Shown here one piece after another: positions 44,035-48,849 of a DNA stretch of 48,849 nucleotides. The notes beneath the pieces were generated by a model, which did not search any database, had not been told where the DNA came from, and was given only the letters and a program-made list of their open reading frames with translations. Position 1 is the first letter of the stretch, and each line of letters begins with the position of its first letter. Source of the stretch: Hyphomicrobiales bacterium. GTDB taxonomy: Bacteria; Pseudomonadota; Alphaproteobacteria; Rhizobiales; Devosiaceae. Location: assembly GCA_027487555.1 (NCBI GenBank), contig JAIYDI010000032.1, positions 71,249-120,097 of the forward strand. Direction: 5' to 3'. The position numbers were made by a program, and so were the translations under genes.

Positions 44035-44501
44035 TGGATGTAGTCTTGCAAAACTAGGCTCCGTTCCAGTTTTCCCTGATATCACGAAAAATACCCGCTC
44101 CAACAACTCCCGCAGGTCTCGAGACGCGCGTCATACCCCTGATATATCGTGGGTTTTCGGGATTTTACCTTCAACGCGGCGGAATTTCTAACAGGGAAAA
44201 CAAATCGGAATAACAGGGAAACGCGTCGCCCGAAGCAGGGAAGATCACCTGCACATTGAATGACCACCGGATTGACCCAACGCGACTAAATGCTTTGTGA
44301 ACTGATTTCTTGTCTCGATAAATGCCCAGGACCATACTCTGTGTAGGGTCATCGAGCTGCATCCCTGCAAAACCGCTCGCCTGGAACAGCCAACTTATTC
44401 CATAGCCGTGTTTTGGCTTTGGATCGGCGGCTCACGACGACCCGGGGTGCCGGCCCTCAGGTCGATTCGCGCAAAGCACTGCCCGGCGGTTAAGACCCAA
44501 A
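44035..44501. other. Intergenic stretch with repeated ACAGGGAAA motifs
   Basis: No gene is supported. It holds ACAGGGAAA twice (near 44191 and 44214), GCAGGGAA (near 44236) and, on the other strand, TTTCCCTGATATCACG near 44070, which look like remnants of an intergenic repeat element. The leftward frames are short and without ribosome-binding sites. The methyltransferase promoter should be at its right end. Confidence 0.45.
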
Positions 44502-45929
44502 ATGAAAGATGACAACGCACTTGCTGCGTCTACTGCGTTTTCAACGCCGTTGACGAACGAAGAAGCACGTCTGCTGAAAGACAATCGCGGCTCGCGCCGC
44601 GGTAAGCTTGCCCAGGCGAGCAAGAAAGACCTTCTGGCCGAGGAACTTCGGCGACTCGAGGTGATCTACCGCGATCCTCACACGCTTGCTCCAAACGCTC
44701 GCAATGCGCGAACCCATGGGGAAAGACAGATCGTTCAACTGATCGCTGCCATTCGCGAGTTCGGCTTCACGAACCCAATCATCATCGATGAAGATTTGGT
44801 CGTGATCGCCGGTCATGCTCGGCTCCAGGCAGCCCTTCGGCTCAAACTGGCAGAAGTTCCAACGATTTCGATAGTAGGGCTGTCGGCACAAAAGAAGCGA
44901 GCTTTGATGCTTGCTGACAACAAGATCGCCTTGAACGCCGGTTGGGATATCGAAATGCTCCGCGAGGAGCTGATTGTGCTCACTGCTCCCGAACTCGACC
45001 TCACCGAGGCACTTGGATTCACTACCGCTGAGAGCGAAGGGATCATTGCGAACACGGAGGGCGAGGATCGTCCTGACCCGGCCGACCACGTCGACGCGAT
45101 CGATCGATCGGTTCCTTCGATCACTCGAGTTGGTGATCTTTGGATCCTGGGAGATCACAAGATCCTATGCGCTGATGCACTACTTGCCGACAGCTACGAG
45201 CGGTTGATGGGCATGGAGAGAGCGCAGCAGGTGCTAAGTGACCCCCCTTGGAATCTTGCCGCCTCTATCATCAGCGGGATGGGCAAGGTCAAGCACCAGA
45301 ACTTCGCTATGGCCTCGGGCGAGATGACCGCCGATCAGTTCATCGACTTTCTGAAGACCGCCATTGGTCACATGGTTGCCTTCAGCCAAAACGGCACAAT
45401 CCTTATGCTGTTTATCGATTGGCGCCACATTTGGGACCTCATTTCGGCAGCGCGCGCACTCGGTCTCGAACTCAAGAACATCTGTGTTTGGGACAAAGGC
45501 AATGGCGGCATGGGCTCCCTCTACCGCTCACAGCACGAACTGATCGGTATCTTCAAGAGCGGCACCGCTGACCACATCAACAATATCGAGTTGGGCAAGC
45601 ACGGGCGTTATCGGACAAACATTTGGTCCCACGCCGGGGCCAATAGCTTCCGAAAAGGCCGTAGGCAGGACCTAGCTAGCCATCCCACCGTCAAACCAGT
45701 CGGGCTGTTGGTTGACGCCATCCGGGACTGCTCCACCCAAGGGGGCATCATCCTCGATCCCTTCGGAGGGTCGGGGTCAACGCTCCTGGCCGCGGAACGA
45801 ACCGGGCGGCGGGCCCGGCTCATGGAACTCGACCCCTGGTATGTCGACGTCGCCGTCCAGCGTTGGGAACAGATGACCGGCCGCCAAGCAGTGCTGTCTG
45901 CGCCAGCACGCGACGACACCGAACTCTAG
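44502..45929 (+). CDS. ParB-domain DNA methyltransferase (N4/N6, beta-class)
   Basis: A 475-residue protein with an N-terminal ParB/Srx-like domain (residues about 60-150: LAPNARNARTHGERQ, INGHAR-type IAGHARLQAALRL, PTISI) and a C-terminal DNA methyltransferase domain with motif IV DPPW (Asp247) before motif I LDPFGGSGSTLLAAERTGRR (from Asp419), so the beta-class order. It methylates adenine or cytosine N4; the site is unknown. This fusion is common in phage and mobile DNA and is often next to a DUF5681 gene, as here. No convincing ribosome-binding site is visible at ATG 44502. Confidence 0.88.
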   Translation: MKDDNALAASTAFSTPLTNEEARLLKDNRGSRRGKLAQASKKDLLAEELRRLEVIYRDPHTLAPNARNARTHGERQIVQLIAAIREFGFTNPIIIDEDLVVIAGHARLQAALRLKLAEVPTISIVGLSAQKKRALMLADNKIALNAGWDIEMLREELIVLTAPELDLTEALGFTTAESEGIIANTEGEDRPDPADHVDAIDRSVPSITRVGDLWILGDHKILCADALLADSYERLMGMERAQQVLSDPPWNLAASIISGMGKVKHQNFAMASGEMTADQFIDFLKTAIGHMVAFSQNGTILMLFIDWRHIWDLISAARALGLELKNICVWDKGNGGMGSLYRSQHELIGIFKSGTADHINNIELGKHGRYRTNIWSHAGANSFRKGRRQDLASHPTVKPVGLLVDAIRDCSTQGGIILDPFGGSGSTLLAAERTGRRARLMELDPWYVDVAVQRWEQMTGRQAVLSAPARDDTEL

Positions 45930-45950
45930 AAAGGACCACAAAGCACCTCA

Positions 45951-45976
45951 CTCTCCCCGCGATCCCGTGGGGAGAG
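45951..45976 (+). terminator. Hairpin between the methyltransferase and DUF5681 genes
   Basis: CTCTCCCC (45951-45958) and GGGGAGAG (45969-45976) form an eight-base stem, extendable by C-G and G-U to ten, around GATCCC. There is no U run after it. It may reduce read-through from the methyltransferase gene or stabilise its mRNA. Confidence 0.5.
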
Positions 45977-46000
45977 CTCCCTCAAATGTGAGTTCGCACT

Positions 46001-46822
46001 ATGGCCAATGATGACGACGATTTTCGCGATGACCCGCCCCCAAAACGGGGCCGGGGACATCCCCCGGTCGAACACAGGTTCCAGCCCAAAGTAAGCGGAA
46101 ATCCGAAGGGGCGACCGCCAAACAAAAAGCCTGAGGCTCCGAAGATCGTACTCCATGACGACTTCATTTTGAAAGAAGCAGCGCGCGTGGTTGCCATCAG
46201 CGAGGATGGACAACCACTGACGGCAGAGCAGGCTCTCATGCGGGCGACCCTGTCAAGGGCAATCAAGGGCCATGCAGGATCCCAGCGCGTCGCCGCGACC
46301 GCTATCCAAGGCGCGAACAAAAGAAAGGAGGACAAGTTTTGGGCGCTGTTCGGAAACTTCGTGGAAATCCGCCACCGAGGGGAGCAAGCGATCGCTGACA
46401 ACCTCCGAAAGGGTTTGCCGCCACCCGTCTTGGATATCCATCCAGACGACATCCTTATCGACGCGGACCAGGCGTGCGTTTGGGTCTATGGTGGCGTCAC
46501 GGCAGAGCAGCGGGCCGCTCGAGCTGCGATCCGCAAGATTCGCGAGGAGCAACAACTGCTGGTCACGAGGCTCCAAAAATCCGCTACGAGGTCTCCAAAG
46601 GACGACGAGCTTAAAGTGATACTCGACGAGGCACTAGGAAGCCTGAATCATTTGGAATCCTACAACCTTGACAGTCCGCGCTACTTTGGGCTGCTTCCCG
46701 AGGATCAGGTTCGCCCGCCGCCGCCCCGAGCAACCTTTAATGAGATGATGCGCAATGAACGCAGGTCGAACGCTGCACAAGAGGCGGACGTGGTGAGGGC
46801 CGGCAAGAGAAAGAAATTCTGA
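46001..46822 (+). CDS. DUF5681-domain protein
   Basis: A 273-residue basic protein. The N-terminal part holds the DUF5681 signature PKVSGNPKGRPPNKK after a charged stretch, then helices (ILKEAARVVAISEDGQPLT, ALMRATLSRAIKGHAGSQR), HPDDILIDAD, and a charged coiled tail ending GKRKKF. DUF5681 proteins are found next to ParB-fused methyltransferases in alphaproteobacterial mobile elements; a function in phage packaging has been suggested only from context, so I regard it as unknown. Codons and length look intact. It lies 71 bases after the methyltransferase gene. Confidence 0.85.
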   Translation: MANDDDDFRDDPPPKRGRGHPPVEHRFQPKVSGNPKGRPPNKKPEAPKIVLHDDFILKEAARVVAISEDGQPLTAEQALMRATLSRAIKGHAGSQRVAATAIQGANKRKEDKFWALFGNFVEIRHRGEQAIADNLRKGLPPPVLDIHPDDILIDADQACVWVYGGVTAEQRAARAAIRKIREEQQLLVTRLQKSATRSPKDDELKVILDEALGSLNHLESYNLDSPRYFGLLPEDQVRPPPPRATFNEMMRNERRSNAAQEADVVRAGKRKKF

Positions 46823-46888
46823 CCGTAGAAAGTTCTTCGCCGTGTTAGTGGACAGGATGCTTAGCCCAGTCGTGGCGCGCGACAGGGC

Positions 46889-46957
46889 CTAGGCAGCCTC
46901 CTGGAGCAACCACTCAAGCAGCCCGGCAGCGATCGCTTGCCGGGCTGTCGTTTGCCC
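46889..46957 (-). pseudogene. Duplicated tail of the downstream endonuclease gene
   Basis: On the minus strand this encodes GQTTARQAIAAGLLEWLLQEAA and stop (in parts: GQTTARQAIA and AGLLEWLLQEAA). The same segment ends the endonuclease at 47311: GQATARQAIAAGLLDWLVQKAG (in parts: GQATARQAIA and AGLLDWLVQKAG). The rest of the gene copy is absent. A conserved hairpin, CAGCCCGGCA with TGCCGGGCTG (46919-46947), is shared, so a repeated terminator-like element is an alternative view. Confidence 0.65.
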
Positions 46958-47012
46958 GGCACCGCAGTTTCATGCGCATGGGAATGATAAGGTCCTCCCG
47001 ACAATCGGCTGG

Positions 47013-47310
47013 ACTCACTTCACACAGCAAGCACTGCTGAACCGTTCGGTTCAGATTAGGGAAGGTGACAAAACCTACACCACGTCCTTGATCGCAGCCG
47101 GAATAAAATCCTTGATGCAGAAGGTTGCGCGCGGGGATGAGAAGGCAATCCGTTCGGTGATTAATCTGATTAGCGAGCGGCTTCCCCCTATGCAGATTAA
47201 GGGTTTCGAGCTCGAAGTGGTACCCGGCCCCTATGACGGCTTGAGTAGCGAGGAAGCCGAAGCCCGGGCCCTCGTGCACCTGGAAAAATGGTGGGACAGA
47301 AGAACGCGTC
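47013..47310 (+). pseudogene. DUF5681 C-terminal fragment
   Basis: An open stretch reads ALLNRSVQIREGDKTYTTS, then GIKSLMQKVARGDEKAIRS and the tail up to HLEKWWDRR. IREG-K plus a helical K-x4-ARGD segment is the C-terminal pattern of DUF5681 proteins. No start or N-terminal GNPKGRP block is present. It lies between the endonuclease gene and its duplicated tail, so it was probably joined by recombination. Confidence 0.6.
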
Positions 47311-48279
47311 CTAGCCCGCTTTCTGAACCAGCCAGTCCAGCAGCCCGGCGGCAATCGCCTGCCGGGCTGTCGCCTGCCCCGACCAGACGTGTACCGGTTT
47401 GCTGGAAGGACCGGCGGTGAGCGCTCCCTTGGGAGAGTGGCAGATAAAGAACATCCGATCGAAGCCGGGATCGCTCTCGAAGTCCAGGACATAGCGGCTA
47501 AGCGTCGCCTGATCGCATCCGGACTTCACCTGGACGAATGCTCGTTCGCCGGTCGCAGTCTGTTGTAGCACCAGGTCAGTCCCCTTCTGGAGCCCGCCCA
47601 GCTCTGCGACCCGCTGCCAGCCCGAGCGCGCAAAGATCAAGTCGCACAGCACCTCGAAGTCGCGCCAATGCAACTGGGCGATCAGCCGCTGTGTCAATTC
47701 CAGCAACTGCCCCTGGACCTGCTTCGCTTCTGCGACCACGGGCTCGTCAATGGCATTGATGCGGCGCACCAACCCCTCCAGCGGCTCGAAAGCGCACAGG
47801 GTCTGGCGATACGCTGCGACCTTGGTAAGCCGGGTACTGAGTGAGTTGAAGTCCAGCGGCTTGCCGGCCAAGTCCGTGTTTCGCCAAGGGTCGACCAGCT
47901 CCCGATAGCGCTTCCCGTGTTCCGCTGTCTCCGCGTCCAACTGATGCACATCTGTTTTGGCAAAGGCCCACCACATCGACCCCTCAGCAAAAGTCACCCA
48001 CAGACAGTCGGGACCCATCTGGTAGAAATCGTTGACCTCGCGAGCATGGTCGGTGGCTTTGCTTTGGCTACGACCACTCTTGAGGTAAGCGCTGGCAATG
48101 GCCTCTTTGCCCTGGCGAGCCACCTCATCACTGATCAACGGGTGTCCGAACTCGATCCGGTTATGTGTGCGGCAACTGTCGAACCACTGATCTCCTCGTC
48201 CGAGCTTGATATAGCGTGCTGCACGTGGCGCGATCGGCGCCTGTCCTGCGTTCCCTACCCTGGTGTCGTCTTGGTCCAT
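47311..48279 (-). CDS. Mrr-like restriction endonuclease
   Basis: A 322-residue protein whose C-terminal half shows a PD-(D/E)XK-type nuclease of the Mrr_cat kind: HWRDFEVLCDLIFARSGW, GLQKGTDLVLQ (Asp235) and FVQVKSG (Gln250-Val-Lys252). The N-terminal ~170 residues have no motif I know; GDQWFDSCRTHNRIEFGHP might bind DNA. The ATG at 48279 is preferred over 48300 because the latter lies in the direct repeat suspected as an operator. It is divergent from the XRE gene, the layout of a controlled restriction gene; the methyltransferase at 44502 could be its partner. Confidence 0.75.
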   Translation of the reverse strand: MDQDDTRVGNAGQAPIAPRAARYIKLGRGDQWFDSCRTHNRIEFGHPLISDEVARQGKEAIASAYLKSGRSQSKATDHAREVNDFYQMGPDCLWVTFAEGSMWWAFAKTDVHQLDAETAEHGKRYRELVDPWRNTDLAGKPLDFNSLSTRLTKVAAYRQTLCAFEPLEGLVRRINAIDEPVVAEAKQVQGQLLELTQRLIAQLHWRDFEVLCDLIFARSGWQRVAELGGLQKGTDLVLQQTATGERAFVQVKSGCDQATLSRYVLDFESDPGFDRMFFICHSPKGALTAGPSSKPVHVWSGQATARQAIAAGLLDWLVQKAG

Positions 48280-48292
48280 GACGCCATGACCG

Positions 48293-48338
48293 ACACTCAT
48301 CGGCTACAAGTCAAGGCAAATGAGACTCATCGGCTGTA
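48293..48338. promoter_or_regulatory. Direct repeats between the endonuclease and XRE genes
   Basis: ACTCATCGGCT occurs exactly at 48295-48305 and 48325-48335, 30 bases apart, about three helical turns. The repeats sit in the divergent promoter region and are candidate operators for the XRE protein, which could switch both genes. Confidence 0.6.
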
Positions 48339-48372
48339 GATCGATCGGGTGCATCGGCGCTCCGATGATCGC

Positions 48373-48588
48373 ATGGAGTTGCGGCAGAGATTTGCGGACA
48401 ATGTGCGAAAGTTTCGCAAGGAGCGCGGCCTTTCGCAGGAGCAACTCGCGTTTGAGGCAGGCCTCCACCGCACTTACATCAGTGGCATTGAACGCGGCGT
48501 TCGCAACGTAGGTCTCGACAATATCGGGGTCATCGCAAGGGCACTGGGTGTCAGTCCCGGATCGCTACTGGATGAGGGCGGTAACTAA
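48373..48588 (+). CDS. XRE-family helix-turn-helix regulator (C-protein-like)
   Basis: A 71-residue protein that is almost entirely an HTH_3 domain: FRKERGLSQEQLAFEAGLHR, TYISGIERG and RALGVSPGSLL. Size and layout match controller (C) proteins of restriction-modification systems, which bind repeated operators beside the divergent nuclease gene. The ATG at 48373 begins MELRQRF, after GATCGC; no strong ribosome-binding site is visible, and an upstream extension to 48349 is possible. Confidence 0.88.
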   Translation: MELRQRFADNVRKFRKERGLSQEQLAFEAGLHRTYISGIERGVRNVGLDNIGVIARALGVSPGSLLDEGGN

Positions 48589-48849
48589 CGTACGTGCTTC
48601 GAATATCTTGGACTGCCCCCGGTTTGGCAGACATCGACCAGCCAATTAGGAAGCAAGGTATCCAAGCCGGGGCCGGCGGCGAGGCCAGTTTTGCGCGACT
48701 TCGCAGTGTTCCCTACGTTTGCAGCGGGAGCGCGCTAATCCACGAGCCACCATCGCGTTCAAACCCTCTGCCACCGTCGCTTAAGCGGCCGCCTCGTTTC
48801 GCTCCCGCCTATGCTTCGGGCAACTTTTCAAAACCGATCGCAGCGCTCA
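48589..48849. other. Gene-free right end of window
   Basis: I see no coding frame, structured RNA or clear repeat. A gene beginning beyond the window on the minus strand could end here, but nothing shows it. Confidence 0.35.

Noticed and set aside
1..48849. CRISPR arrays
   Set aside because: No regularly spaced identical repeats were found; the repeats seen are isolated pairs or palindromes.

Overview
The window looks like an accessory region of an alphaproteobacterium, most likely Hyphomicrobiales. The grounds are high GC, the DUF3489/DUF2924/serine-recombinase trio, YcbB- and YafK-type L,D-transpeptidases, a C93 transglutaminase-like peptidase, and short palindromic 'GTCCGCTT...GCGG' intergenic repeats. 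This lineage is inferred; there is no rRNA gene or complete tRNA gene. Insertion-sequence debris, pseudogenes, repeats and a tRNA-Ser 3'-end fragment show repeated recombination.

Bases 1-27100 form a metal, periplasmic redox and cell-wall island. It starts with the 3' part of a DsbD/ScsB-type reductase, a decayed IS110 copy and a broken DUF5681-like gene. Next come ccmF, an L,D-transpeptidase, an IS5-family (IS427-like) insertion, a C93 peptidase and an M23 peptidase. A leftward operon encodes two DsbA-like proteins, a two-domain multicopper oxidase, a ZIP transporter and a Fur-family regulator. A MerR gene and a pbr/cad-like operator precede a rightward run: a P1B-ATPase, LspA, PCu(A)C, SCO, a CDF exporter, DsbB, a DsbA-like protein and a CzcO-like flavoprotein. 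Leftward genes then encode two more L,D-transpeptidases, a second M23 peptidase and a small Cys-rich secreted protein. Metal export and copper binding sit among enzymes that make disulfides and cross-link peptidoglycan.

Bases 27432-29912 hold two adjacent hairpins directly upstream of a translationally coupled DUF3489-DUF2924-serine recombinase trio whose recombinase looks C-terminally shortened.

Bases 30554-43739 are the most interesting part: a RiPP-like peptide locus that I cannot match to a named class. Leftward lie a 607-residue protein of unknown family (its first ~115 residues could be a peptide-recognition domain), a 40-codon gene with strong Shine-Dalgarno signal encoding a probable precursor peptide (two glycines at 10-11, single Cys at 37), a histidine kinase and an NtrC-type sigma-54 activator. 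Rightward lie an HlyD-type adaptor, an ABC exporter with an intact C39 peptidase domain, a second ABC protein whose N-terminus looks like a catalytically dead C39 domain, and a third ABC exporter. A consensus sigma-54 promoter faces the 607-residue gene, with an 18-bp perfect palindrome about 130 bp upstream, which fits the sigma-54 activator in the locus. The locus is bracketed by ~205-bp direct repeats about 85% identical.

Bases 44502-48588 encode a ParB-domain DNA methyltransferase, a DUF5681 protein, a further DUF5681 fragment, a duplicated tail of a nuclease gene, an Mrr-like restriction endonuclease and a divergent XRE regulator with direct repeats between them. It looks like a modification/restriction or defence module.
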